DNA of 26,331 bases from a virus. The position numbers and the translations under genes were made by a program. The stretch covers positions 1-26,331 of IMG/VR virus record IMGVR_UViG_3300042391_000611, one strand, 5' to 3'. Under the pieces are notes generated by a model. That model had not been told where the DNA came from and ran no database searches. It saw nothing but the letters and a program-made list of their open reading frames with translations. Shown in pieces: positions 13,737-21,306 of the stretch (positions within the stretch are counted from its first letter, which is position 1; the number at the start of each line of letters is the position of its first letter).

Positions 13737-14711
13737 TCAGTCCATTGAGTCGGAGCCGAATAGAAGCGGCACCTCTTCCATTTCGATGCCGCTTGCCGCC
13801 TGCTCACAATTCTTCACAGCTTGGTTAAAATATGCCGTTTTGAGTTCAATGCCAATAGCCTTGCGCCCGTTCAGAATCGAGTTGTAAGCCTCACTACCGA
13901 CGCCGAGATAAGGCGTCAAAACAACCTCACCCGGATTGCTCCAGAGAACGCACGCACGCTCGATCACGTCGGCCTGTAATGGGTGGCAATGTTTCTCGTC
14001 GTCGGCCTCAGTGACGTGGCGATATGGCAGCACCTTATCAATGCGGATGTCATCCCAGAAGGCATCCGCATAGCGCCTCCAAATCCAGTGAGAGAAGCGG
14101 TTTTTCTTTTGATCACCTTCCATGTTTTTTAGGCTAAGGAGTTCCGCTGGCATTTGCTCCTCGCCAGCATAGCGCTCAAGTCCCGTCGGATGAGCGATTG
14201 GCACCTTATTGTCGCCTGAGCGGCGGAAGATCAAAAGCTGATCGGCATTGGCCATGCTACAACGCGAGGAGTCTTCACAGCATGTGCGGTGAGCCAAGCT
14301 CTTCATCATCGTGCGGTTACGAACGGTGAGAGGCTCCTTCCAGATGAAATAACGGTGGGTGAATTTCCAGCCGTTTGCCTCATGAAGGCGGATGATTTCG
14401 CCGGGAAAGTCGATGAGTGAATCACATCCACTGTTACCTGTCGGAATGTCCATGCAATGAACGGCAGTCATTCTTCCCGGCTTGGTGAGGCGGTGAACTT
14501 CCTTTACGCAGAATTCATAATGCGTGAAAAACTCCTCACGGCTGATGCAGTTACTCATGTCTCGCTCATCACTGGAATACTGGTAAAGCCCAGCAAACGG
14601 CGGAGAGTAGATGGAAAGGTCAACGCATGAGTCTGGGAATTTCTGCATTACTTCCACGCAGTCTCCATTGTAAAGTGCGTAACGGTCTGTGATGGCTTGG
14701 TCTTGTTTCAT
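13737..14711 (-). CDS. DNA methyltransferase (N6-adenine/N4-cytosine type)
   Basis: A 324-residue AdoMet-dependent DNA methylase. The catalytic motif IV is SIYSPPFAG (SPPF at 36-39) and comes first; the AdoMet-binding motif I-like region TPYLGVGSEAYNSILNGRKA followed by IGIELK is near the C-terminus, the order expected of the N4/N6 methylase domain. The motif I Asp-Pro-Phe is TPY here, a variant. No partner restriction gene is in the window. It lies directly after an SNF2-like helicase, and the pair may act together on phage DNA; protection from host restriction is a reasonable guess. Leader AACACCACATCACCACA lacks a Shine-Dalgarno. Confidence 0.85.
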   Translation of the reverse strand: MKQDQAITDRYALYNGDCVEVMQKFPDSCVDLSIYSPPFAGLYQYSSDERDMSNCISREEFFTHYEFCVKEVHRLTKPGRMTAVHCMDIPTGNSGCDSLIDFPGEIIRLHEANGWKFTHRYFIWKEPLTVRNRTMMKSLAHRTCCEDSSRCSMANADQLLIFRRSGDNKVPIAHPTGLERYAGEEQMPAELLSLKNMEGDQKKNRFSHWIWRRYADAFWDDIRIDKVLPYRHVTEADDEKHCHPLQADVIERACVLWSNPGEVVLTPYLGVGSEAYNSILNGRKAIGIELKTAYFNQAVKNCEQAASGIEMEEVPLLFGSDSMD

Positions 14712-14730
14712 TGTGGTGATGTGGTGTTGG

Positions 14731-16155
14731 TTAAATCCAGTTTGGAATTTGCGGGTTGATGGCTTTAAACTCTCTCTCTTGTTTCAATGCATTGTGCATG
14801 TGAAAAACTAATTCTGAGAACATGAGGTCGGCTTGCTCGGCTTTTCTTGTCATGTTTTCACGGACTCTGACCTCGCCCTCACTGGCGATGATGTCCACGG
14901 TAACAGGCAGCTTTTGACCAAAGCGCCAGCACCGTCTAATTGCCTGATAATACTGCTCATAGCTGTGAGTCGCGAACGTGACGACGTGGTTGCAGTGCTG
15001 CCAATTCAGTCCCCATGCTCCGATTTTAGGCTTGATAATCAGCACGCGAACGGAGCCGTCAGCAAATCCCGAATAAGCGGATTCCTTTTCCTCATCCGTG
15101 GACTTGCCGGAGACTTGCACGCATCCTGGAATCATTTTTTCCAAAGCGTCACCCTCGTCATTGGTATGGCACCAGATGACGGCGGGGCGGTCATGATTCA
15201 CAAGGTCTGCGGCTTGGCGGCAGCGCTCATCCAAAGTGCGCCTTCTTTCATCACGTTCCTCCTTGAGTCCGAATGCTGGCAACGTGAGAAGCCAGCCGTC
15301 AGGGGGCGCGGAAGGCGTGACGATGTGCTCACGCTCTATCAACTCTGGCAGGTCATACCCGTTATCAGAAAAACCGAGGTCAGATGGTTTGCGGCAAGCT
15401 CGCGCCCATGAGCACACCCAGCGCCAGAAATGATCATGAGCATGACCCTTCAACCGCCAGCCATTAATAGCCTGAGACACGCGAAATGACAGTTTGGCGA
15501 AGTGCTTGCCAGCCTTTTCGAGATTGGCAATCTTGCGCTCATATTGGTCGGTTGTTTTTTGGTCCATCTGCTTGAAAAACATTTTCAGCATTTCGGAATG
15601 GTTCAGCCCGCCCAAAGCTTCTGAAGATGTCCCGAGTTCGGTGTAATCGTTAGGCGCTGCCGTTGCCGTCCAAAGTGAGCGGTAAGGCATCTTGACCATA
15701 AAGCGCGTGAGGTCTTTTTGGGTTTGCCCCTTGGCGTGCTTGATGATGGAGCTTTCATCGGCGCATACGCCGACATAATCGGAGGGATCAAATATGTGAA
15801 GCTTTTCATAGTTTGTCACCGTAATCGCCGCCTTTGATTTGCCATCCATGCTACGGGCGGCGTCCATCCCAAAGCGCCCAGCCTCACGAACCGTTTGCAC
15901 TCCGACCGCCAGCGGAGTGAGCAGCAGCACGCGGCCCTTGGTATGCCGTGCCACATTTTCCGACCATGCGAGCTGCATCATTGTCTTACCAAGGCCGCAG
16001 TCAGCAAAAACGGCAGCGCGCCCTTTGTTTACTGACCATTGAATGAGGCTCTTTTGAAAGTCAAAAGCGCCGTCAGGAATGAATGTTGGGTCAAATCCAA
16101 ACTCTCCGGTTAGGTGCGTTTTTTTACCGATAAAATCGGCGTAATTAGAAGTCAT
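14731..16155 (-). CDS. SNF2-like superfamily 2 helicase/translocase
   Basis: A 474-residue protein with superfamily 2 motifs: Walker A CGLGKT (about 53-58), motif II ADESS (about 132-136, DESS in place of DEAH), motif III TATAAP (about 163-168), and C-terminal motifs V/VI in WQHCNHVVTFATHSYEQYYQ followed by AIRRCWRFGQ. The pattern fits the compact SNF2-like ATPases found in phages, which translocate on double-stranded DNA. The gene adjoins a DNA methyltransferase on one side and an exonuclease on the other. The leader AACACCACACGACCAAA precedes the ATG and has no Shine-Dalgarno. Confidence 0.88.
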   Translation of the reverse strand: MTSNYADFIGKKTHLTGEFGFDPTFIPDGAFDFQKSLIQWSVNKGRAAVFADCGLGKTMMQLAWSENVARHTKGRVLLLTPLAVGVQTVREAGRFGMDAARSMDGKSKAAITVTNYEKLHIFDPSDYVGVCADESSIIKHAKGQTQKDLTRFMVKMPYRSLWTATAAPNDYTELGTSSEALGGLNHSEMLKMFFKQMDQKTTDQYERKIANLEKAGKHFAKLSFRVSQAINGWRLKGHAHDHFWRWVCSWARACRKPSDLGFSDNGYDLPELIEREHIVTPSAPPDGWLLTLPAFGLKEERDERRRTLDERCRQAADLVNHDRPAVIWCHTNDEGDALEKMIPGCVQVSGKSTDEEKESAYSGFADGSVRVLIIKPKIGAWGLNWQHCNHVVTFATHSYEQYYQAIRRCWRFGQKLPVTVDIIASEGEVRVRENMTRKAEQADLMFSELVFHMHNALKQEREFKAINPQIPNWI

Positions 16156-16179
16156 TTTGGTCGTGTGGTGTTTTGTTCG

Positions 16180-17367
16180 TTATTCCAACTGCCCTGCTGG
16201 GACGAGTTCGGTGCTGCCCTTGCCAGTTTCTACTGCGCCCGTCAAGACTTCGTCGTGAAGTTTATCGAGCGCCTTACCTTTCGCGTGCGTCGCGTTTCTG
16301 AGAAGCTCTTTCACGTCGCCGAGTCCGATGCTGCAATGGTTCGTGAAGTCGTCGGCGGTGACGCCGTGCTCTGCGCAGGCGTTAAAGACTTTCGTTACGT
16401 CCATAATGGACCGCTTGCCCTTCTTTTCGCGGAGTGTGAAAAACTGCTGGAAGTCAGGATCGTTTTCAGCCCTGGCCTTTGCCACGCCTTCGATGGTGGC
16501 AACGTAGCGTTTGACCATCGCTAGCCCGTTCATGGCGGCGGCCAGGCGTAATGCAGGAAGATCAAGAGCGCGCGACCACATCGCTTTCCGCTGCGTCTCT
16601 GCGTTGAGTCCTGCGATGGTGGCGGGCTCGATCACTTCGACTTCACGAATGGCGGAGTCTTGGAACGTGCGGCAATTCGCTTTAGCCTTGCACCATTTAC
16701 AGTGATCACCTGCGCGTGCGTCGTCCGGCGTGGCAGTCTCAGCGGCGTTGATGGCCGTGATGAGCCACGAATGAGCGAGATGTAGCGCGCCCTCTGAGTA
16801 GTCCGCCACGGTAGGCTTTCCTGCCCACGGCTGGACGATTGCAACGCGAACAGATGTCACCTTGTAGCGAAGGAAAACGAGCACGGCCAAAGCTGCAAGC
16901 TGCGGATTATCCTGCGCCACTGGCGTATCTCCGCGCCCCGTCTTGTAGTCGATCACAAGGGCACAATCACCGTCGATAATGATCATATCAGCCTGTCCAG
17001 TGAAGCGGAAAGACGCTTTGCTGGTAGGCGTTACGTTCACTGCACCGCCAAGCTGAGTGATGCCGATGCGCTGCTCGTAAAATATATCCGGTTCCTCGTC
17101 CGATGGTTGAGCCCATTCGTTTATGACCTGCTCTGCCTGCGCTGCGCACATATCATGCGTCTCAATCTCTGCTGCGCTGAGCGTGTCTGGCGCTGCCAAT
17201 CCTGCGAGCACGGCATGAATGCGCGTGCCGCTGGCGGCATCCTCGCGATGTTCCTCTGGCGGTGCATGACGCTCCATTTCAAAGGACGCAGGGCAGTTAT
17301 GCAGGCGGTCCATGCCGGATGCGGAAGGGGCTCCGCGCCGTTCATCAAGTTGTTGAATATCGCTCAT
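16180..17367 (-). CDS. PD-(D/E)XK exonuclease with Fe-S cluster (DUF2800-like)
   Basis: A 395-residue nuclease. The N-terminus SASGMDRLHNCPAS holds a lone Cys (C25), followed by the nuclease core GQADMIIIDGDCALVIDYKTG (D127, D140, K142) and Q156. A CxxCxxxxxC group (C223, C226, C232) with C25 would coordinate a 4Fe-4S cluster, as in Cas4 and AddB. Together with the RecT-type annealase just upstream it would make 3' single strands for recombination. The ATG overlaps the recT stop (ATGA), so the two proteins are translationally coupled. Family assignment is by motif. Confidence 0.85.
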   Translation of the reverse strand: MSDIQQLDERRGAPSASGMDRLHNCPASFEMERHAPPEEHREDAASGTRIHAVLAGLAAPDTLSAAEIETHDMCAAQAEQVINEWAQPSDEEPDIFYEQRIGITQLGGAVNVTPTSKASFRFTGQADMIIIDGDCALVIDYKTGRGDTPVAQDNPQLAALAVLVFLRYKVTSVRVAIVQPWAGKPTVADYSEGALHLAHSWLITAINAAETATPDDARAGDHCKWCKAKANCRTFQDSAIREVEVIEPATIAGLNAETQRKAMWSRALDLPALRLAAAMNGLAMVKRYVATIEGVAKARAENDPDFQQFFTLREKKGKRSIMDVTKVFNACAEHGVTADDFTNHCSIGLGDVKELLRNATHAKGKALDKLHDEVLTGAVETGKGSTELVPAGQLE

Positions 17368-18293
17368 GGCTTCACCCCCTTCACGATGTTCACGATGGCG
17401 TCGAACTGCGCGAGGCAGGAAGCGAGGACATCGGTAGGAGCTTCATTCAGCGGCACAAACTCAGGATCGGCAAGTCCTTGATCAGCCATCACGCCGTGAA
17501 CTTCGCTCCACTTCACGCCAGCGCCGGCGATCTTCAAAGTGACCTGTTCAGCGAGCGGCACGGGCTCGTCACTGAGAGAGAATGCTGCCGACTCATTTTG
17601 TGGGACCGAGCTGCACCCATCTCTAAGTGTAGTGCTCGGCGAGTCGGCAGTCTCTGACTGTGCCAGAGATTTGTAAACGGGAGGCTGCGGGCAGTCCTCT
17701 ACCGTGGGAGTTTTGGGCTTGAAGAGTTTTGACGCTTCGGCCTTGGGCGTCACGTCGCGAGCGATGCCAGGAGTGTTCACAGCTTCGTCCTCGTCAGTGA
17801 TGCCGGAGAATCCAAACGCGACGCGAGCGCATTGAATCGTTGCCTTATGGCGGAGCATCCGATGCTCCATCTTCCACGGCTCCGTGTTCCTGCGGCACTC
17901 GGAAAGGTATTCAGTCACGCAAATGGGATGCGTTCTGTCCTTCCGGTGAATGATGGCAGTGCATGAAATGAGCTTCCCAGCTTCGCTCATAAATTCAAAT
18001 TCGATGCCGTCGAACTGCGGGTGATCGTTCATCATGCGAAGCCATCCGTCGATGGAGACGACAGGGACGATACCGCCGCCCTTGGCAGGGAAAGCATAGA
18101 TTTCCTTCGTGAGCGGGTTCAATCCGTATTCGTTGGCGACGACGACGAGCGTCATCATTTCGTCATCGGATGCGCCCTTGAAGACGGTATTTTTCAGCGT
18201 CTCCAGTAGGCGTTTAGGATCGACTGAGAAGCGCGATGCCATGACGGAAAGCGCGGAGGACTTGGGGGGCGTGGTGGTGAGTTCGGTGGACAT
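17364..18293 (-). CDS. bet: Bet/RecT-family single-strand annealing protein
   Basis: A 309-residue recombinase. The region PKRLLETLKNTVFKGASDDE then MMTLVVVANEYGLNPLTKEI, followed by PVVSIDGWLRMMNDHPQFDG and MLRHKATIQCARVAFGF, is the Bet/RecT core. The C-terminal third is an unrelated, Pro/Ser-rich linker and a small tail. It anneals single strands made by the exonuclease encoded next. The start codon overlaps the previous stop by spacing of one base (TAATATG). Gene position and coupling support a Red-like module. Confidence 0.9.
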   Translation of the reverse strand: MSTELTTTPPKSSALSVMASRFSVDPKRLLETLKNTVFKGASDDEMMTLVVVANEYGLNPLTKEIYAFPAKGGGIVPVVSIDGWLRMMNDHPQFDGIEFEFMSEAGKLISCTAIIHRKDRTHPICVTEYLSECRRNTEPWKMEHRMLRHKATIQCARVAFGFSGITDEDEAVNTPGIARDVTPKAEASKLFKPKTPTVEDCPQPPVYKSLAQSETADSPSTTLRDGCSSVPQNESAAFSLSDEPVPLAEQVTLKIAGAGVKWSEVHGVMADQGLADPEFVPLNEAPTDVLASCLAQFDAIVNIVKGVKP

Positions 18294-18294
18294 A

Positions 18295-18516
18295 TTAAGC
18301 GAGGTAAAAAAGAGTGATGATAATAATGGCGAGAACGATCACGCCGAGGATGTCGGCGATCACTGAGTGATACTGAGCGAGGAGGAACCTGCGCTCTGCG
18401 TGAAGCCTGCGCTGGCGTGGCGACTGATGATCTTGCCAGCGCAAAGCGAACTGCGCCCGGTTATCGGTCACGCGGTCTTGATTGCCAGACCTGAATTTGA
18501 AGTGGGAAAGGTTCAT
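18295..18516 (-). CDS. small membrane protein
   Basis: A 73-residue protein with a very basic first half (MNLSHFKFRSGNQDRVTDNR and an Arg/Gln-rich stretch) and one C-terminal transmembrane segment (about 52-72, SVIADILGVIVLAIIIITLF). I recognise no family. It begins 3 bases after the stop of the upstream gene and ends one base before the annealase start, so it is in the operon. A membrane protein among recombination genes is unusual; the reading could also be of low importance. Confidence 0.5.
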   Translation of the reverse strand: MNLSHFKFRSGNQDRVTDNRAQFALRWQDHQSPRQRRLHAERRFLLAQYHSVIADILGVIVLAIIIITLFYLA

Positions 18517-18519
18517 GGT

Positions 18520-18843
18520 TTAGCTAAGGTGTTCAATAGCTTCGATGACAAGACCGGCAGGAGAGCGAGCGGAAAAACTACACTCCCAATCCTCGCTGCC
18601 GTCACAAATGCTAATGCCAGCAGCCTCGCCAGCAACCGGATAGGATGCGTAACGATCTGCAATGACAGTTGCATTGCCGCGCTCAAACGAAAGGCGGTAG
18701 CCGCCATCAATAGCGTTTGGATTTTCAAGCGTAAAGCCAGTTTTGACTAGCTCGCTAAAAACGTATGTAAAAAACTCGCGACGGCGCACGCCTTTTCCAA
18801 GGTGCTCAATCCACGGTTGTAGATGGGAAATGTCAGCGATCAT
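18520..18843 (-). CDS. hypothetical protein
   Basis: A 107-residue soluble protein (MIADISHLQPWIEHLGKGVR, then RREFFTYVFSELVKTGF). The C-terminal half, SEDWECSFSARSPAGLVIEA, looks like a small alpha/beta fold. No family is recognised. The ATG overlaps the stop of the RHH-like gene (ATGA). Gene order places it among early accessory genes. Confidence 0.58.
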   Translation of the reverse strand: MIADISHLQPWIEHLGKGVRRREFFTYVFSELVKTGFTLENPNAIDGGYRLSFERGNATVIADRYASYPVAGEAAGISICDGSEDWECSFSARSPAGLVIEAIEHLS

Positions 18844-19010
18844 ACGCTGTCCCCCTTCCGCAGACGCAGAGGGTTGCCGGTGGTGGCCTGCTTGCGTTTG
18901 AGCAGGTCGGAGAGCGCCTCATTAACGAGGGCTTTCAGTGTAATCCCGCGCTGGAGAGCGTGAGCCTTTGCCTTCATGTGAAGGTCGTATGGAACGTCGA
19001 TGGTAATCAT
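18840..19010 (-). CDS. ribbon-helix-helix protein
   Basis: A 56-residue protein beginning MITIDVPYDLHMKAKAHALQ then RGITLKALVNEALSDLLKRK. The short beta strand TIDVP, helix, RGITLKALVNEAL second helix is typical of the ribbon-helix-helix fold of Arc/CopG-like DNA-binding proteins. It is probably an early regulator and may bind the nearby divergent control region. No toxin gene is recognisable beside it. The leader AAAACTACAGCAACCC is C/A-rich without Shine-Dalgarno. Confidence 0.7.
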   Translation of the reverse strand: MITIDVPYDLHMKAKAHALQRGITLKALVNEALSDLLKRKQATTGNPLRLRKGDSV

Positions 19011-19066
19011 GGGTTGCTGTAGTTTTGGTTTTCCGCGTGTAGGATGCGCAGCCCCCGTGGGAAAGG

Positions 19067-19345
19067 TTAGCGAGTAGCGACTCCATATCTGGCAGCATAC
19101 TTTTCGGCGATTGCTTTAAATCGCATCATGTCATTGCCGGTATTGGCGGCGCGGCAGAGGATATGGCGAAACGCCAGAAGTGCGGATGCAAAAGCGTCGG
19201 AAGTGTAAGTGTTGCCGGGACGTTCAAAAGTGACGACTTGAAAGCCTTTAGCAGATTTCCAAATCTGGATTGATCCGGCCTTATATTCGGCCAAAAGTGA
19301 CTTGGCGCGCTTGCGAGCTTGGGCGGTGTAAGGAGTGAGTTGCAT
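19067..19345 (-). CDS. hypothetical first gene of the leftward operon
   Basis: A 92-residue basic protein (MQLTPYTAQARKRAKSLLAE then YKAGSIQIWKSAKGFQVVTF). I recognise no family. It is the first gene leftward from the divergent control region and has a probable promoter about 30 bases upstream. The leader CCCAAACAACACCACGCC directly before the ATG is the C/A-rich type. The 56 bases before the next gene hold nothing I recognise. Confidence 0.6.
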   Translation of the reverse strand: MQLTPYTAQARKRAKSLLAEYKAGSIQIWKSAKGFQVVTFERPGNTYTSDAFASALLAFRHILCRAANTGNDMMRFKAIAEKYAARYGVATR

Positions 19346-19372
19346 GGCGTGGTGTTGTTTGGGAACGCGGCA

Positions 19373-19401
19373 CTAAAACCACACCTTTTTCATGCCGTCA
19401 A
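19373..19401 (-). promoter_or_regulatory. candidate leftward sigma70-like promoter
   Basis: On the minus strand TTGACG (19396-19401) and TTTTAG (19373-19378) are 17 bases apart. The -35 matches 5 of 6 consensus bases, the -10 only 3 of 6. An AT-rich AATAAATAAATAAAG stretch lies upstream, as an UP-like element would. It would start the long leftward replication/recombination transcript with a very short leader. Confidence 0.45.
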
Positions 19402-19415
19402 ATAAATAAATAAAG

Positions 19416-19441
19416 TTTGCACTTTTTTTCCGTCGTGCAAA
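19416..19441. promoter_or_regulatory. inverted repeat in the divergent control region (candidate operator)
   Basis: TTTGCAC at 19416-19422 and GTGCAAA at 19435-19441 are perfect inverted copies with a 12-base spacer that is T-rich. They lie between the leftward and rightward operons and next to the AT-rich tract, where a regulator could control both. The ribbon-helix-helix or LacI-like proteins in this window are possible binders. No repressor is identified. Confidence 0.45.
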
Positions 19442-19470
19442 ACTGGAGCCGCTCAAGTGAGCTAACAAAT

Positions 19471-19878
19471 ATGAAACACGAATACACCGACGCCATACTT
19501 CAAGCTGCCATTGACGCGGCTTTTAACACGCAATCAAACGTCCCTTGGGGAAGCTTGGACACTCGCGACAAACACGATGGACACTGGAAAAGCGAATCCC
19601 CCGCCCGCCTAGCCCTAGCCCGCGCCCTGCTTGACAAGCTGCCAGAGCCCACGCCGCCAGTCTCGGTTGACAGCCAGCCTGCCGAGGTGGAGACACCTTG
19701 GACTCCCAAAGTCGGCGACGTGGTGCGGCTCAAGTCGGGCGGGGACGCATTGACAGTGACGGAATACGACGCCGAAAAGAACCAATGGCGCTGCGTTGGT
19801 CTGACTGGTGGATGCCCTTGCTATTTGTGCGTTCCGCTCGCTTGTCTCAAACCTGCGGCCAAGGAGGAACAGCCATGA
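19471..19878 (+). CDS. hypothetical protein with DUF2158/YodC-like segment
   Basis: A 135-residue protein. The N-terminal part (MKHEYTDAILQAAIDAAFNT) and a Pro-rich linker lead to KVGDVVRLKSGGDALTVTEY (about 82-101), the pattern of the small YodC/DUF2158 beta domain, though here with a Cys-rich insert (GGCPCYLCVP). Function unknown. First gene of the rightward operon; the ATG follows CAAGTGAGCTAACAAAT, with no strong Shine-Dalgarno. An upstream ATG at 19417 lies within the T-rich control region and is less likely. Confidence 0.62.
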   Translation: MKHEYTDAILQAAIDAAFNTQSNVPWGSLDTRDKHDGHWKSESPARLALARALLDKLPEPTPPVSVDSQPAEVETPWTPKVGDVVRLKSGGDALTVTEYDAEKNQWRCVGLTGGCPCYLCVPLACLKPAAKEEQP

Positions 19879-20252
19879 ACCTCGACCAACTAAAAACCGA
19901 ACTCCGCGAGTTCATCAAGCTCAGTCAGATGCTTGGGTCAACCACCTGGACACTCGAAGAAAAAGATTGGGGATGGGAACTCAGCGCAGAAAAATACTTT
20001 GCTGACCTTCACAAACTCACAAATGAGCCCGAGGAAGTTGCCGAAGCTCGCGCCTCATTCATCGCCCGCTCCCGCAACATCTCGCCGACGATGGCGAAGA
20101 TGATGTTGGTGGCGGTGGAACACATCGAAGCTATGTCAATGGGGGTGAACGTCGAGTGCTCGGATGAAATGCTTCGAGCTTACGACCAAGATTCAAAACT
20201 CGCCCAAGAGACGCTCCAGCAACTCCTAAACCTCTGGGAGGAAACGAAGTGA
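19875..20252 (+). CDS. hypothetical protein, Ead/Ea22-like motif
   Basis: A 125-residue acidic, mainly helical protein. The stretch EEVAEARASFIARSRNISPT followed by MAKMMLVAVEHIE is like the motif found in small accessory proteins of temperate phages (Ead/Ea22 type), whose role is unclear. The start is the ATG overlapping the upstream stop (ATGA), with AAGGAGG 7 bases before it. It ends WEETK, whose codons hold the Shine-Dalgarno for the next gene. Confidence 0.62.
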   Translation: MNLDQLKTELREFIKLSQMLGSTTWTLEEKDWGWELSAEKYFADLHKLTNEPEEVAEARASFIARSRNISPTMAKMMLVAVEHIEAMSMGVNVECSDEMLRAYDQDSKLAQETLQQLLNLWEETK

Positions 20253-20524
20253 ATAAAAAACAAACTCAGTTCTGGATTCTCGACACCGGAACCGCTGGCA
20301 TGTCAGCGGGGACGCTGCAAGCTCACGGGCCATACCCTACGCAAGTCGGCGCTGAACAGTGGCTCAAAGACACATCCGCCGAAGACTGGCTAAGTTCCTG
20401 CGGATGCCTGCGAACTGGCGACCCGCAAGCATGGGGTGATGAATATATTATCGTCCAAGTGGTGCGCAAGGTTAAGCCTGTGCCGCCGACTAAAATTAAA
20501 ATGAAATTGGAGGAAACGAAATGA
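20249..20524 (+). CDS. hypothetical protein, GTG start
   Basis: A 91-residue protein (MNKKQTQFWILDTGTAGMSA at the N-terminus, with a CGCLRTGDPQAWGDEYIIVQ middle). No family recognised. The GTG overlaps the previous TGA (GTGA) and is preceded by GGGAGGAAACGAA. It ends KLEETK, nearly the same as the end of the previous gene, and these codons again form the ribosome-binding site for the next gene. Confidence 0.6.
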   Translation: MNKKQTQFWILDTGTAGMSAGTLQAHGPYPTQVGAEQWLKDTSAEDWLSSCGCLRTGDPQAWGDEYIIVQVVRKVKPVPPTKIKMKLEETK

Positions 20525-21018
20525 ACACCAACACGCCAGAAACAGATGCCGAAACAATGGACGGCTCATTTAAAGAGCAGGGATGCACTATCACGTTGCG
20601 ACAATGGGACTACTACAAGTCTCCTGACGGCGACGTTGTAATGGCTGACTTCGCCCGCCGACTCGAACGCGAGCGAGACGCCAGCCGCGCCCAACACGCC
20701 GCCGACGTAGCCGAGCTAAACGCCCGACTCATCGACCGCCACGCCGACATGATGGCAACCATCGTGATGATGCGCACGGAGGTTAGAACAGCAGAAGCCG
20801 AACTCTCCGTGTCCAACGGCGAGCGCGACCACTACCGGCGCGAGAATGCGGAGATGCGGGAGGCGATCAAACAGTGTCACTCCTGCATCTCGTTATTCCT
20901 TGGCTGGCATTCACGAGACTTAGGAATGGATCACCTGCGCTACGTTTCGGAGACGTTAGCGAAGTGCGCCAATCAGCTTAACCATTCCTCTCCTGCCACT
21001 TCGCAAGAAAAGAGCTAA
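20521..21018 (+). CDS. hypothetical coiled-coil protein
   Basis: A 165-residue protein starting MNTNTPETDAETMDGSF. Residues about 42-122 are heavily charged and predicted by eye to form a coiled coil (MADFARRLERERDASRAQHA and on). The N-terminal TPETDA with a later ADFARRLERERD pattern is common in small accessory proteins of phages of unknown function. GGAGGAAACGAA precedes the ATG. Its end overlaps the end of the minus-strand 20978 gene by 41 bases, so the two operons converge. Confidence 0.62.
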   Translation: MNTNTPETDAETMDGSFKEQGCTITLRQWDYYKSPDGDVVMADFARRLERERDASRAQHAADVAELNARLIDRHADMMATIVMMRTEVRTAEAELSVSNGERDHYRRENAEMREAIKQCHSCISLFLGWHSRDLGMDHLRYVSETLAKCANQLNHSSPATSQEKS

Positions 21019-21184
21019 GCGGCTCGTCGCCATGACCATTCGTCCGGCAACTGCATTGTTTGTGCTGGCATTCGATCCACACGCATCCCGGCTCATATTG
21101 GACTTGGGGGCGTGCGTCTTTTGACCTTCTACACTTGGCCGTTGCGTTGAAGTGATTGGCGATGCGCTCGAAGTCAGAGATCAT
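20978..21184 (-). CDS. hypothetical Cys-rich protein at the end of the lysis operon
   Basis: A 68-residue protein (MISDFERIANHFNATAKCRR, then VWIECQHKQCSCRTNGHGDE). Its CxxxxCxC group and His residues could bind a metal, but no family is recognised. I chose the ATG at 21182-21184, which overlaps the stop of the upstream membrane ORF (ATGA), rather than one three codons earlier. The stop-proximal 41 bases overlap the convergent plus-strand gene. Confidence 0.5.
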   Translation of the reverse strand: MISDFERIANHFNATAKCRRSKDARPQVQYEPGCVWIECQHKQCSCRTNGHGDEPLSSFLAKWQERNG

Positions 21185-21306
21185 TCCACACATTGAGCCA
21201 CGATGTCAGCGAGCAGCAAGGCGATAATCGCGAGCAGACCGACGCCGACGCCAAACGCAGCGATGGCAAATAGCGACGCGGAGATTTGCCAGAACGCGAG
21301 TCTCAT
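21181..21306 (-). CDS. 41-residue membrane peptide after the endolysin
   Basis: The product MRLAFWQISASLFAIAAFGV then GVGLLAIIALLLADIVAQCV is almost entirely hydrophobic, with one long transmembrane helix (about 5-34). Both ends are coupled by ATGA overlaps, with the amidase upstream and the Cys-rich gene downstream. A holin-related or spanin-related role fits the context, but nothing in the short sequence proves it. Confidence 0.55.
   Translation of the reverse strand: MRLAFWQISASLFAIAAFGVGVGLLAIIALLLADIVAQCVE

Noticed and set aside
18840-19345. Toxin-antitoxin pair
   Set aside because: The RHH protein looks antitoxin-like, but neither neighbour (107 and 92 residues) shows a toxin pattern such as RelE, PIN or HicA.
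19400-19415. AATAAATAAATAAAG as a replication origin
   Set aside because: It is short, has no iterons around it and fits better as promoter-associated AT-rich DNA; the repeats in the initiator gene are a stronger origin candidate.
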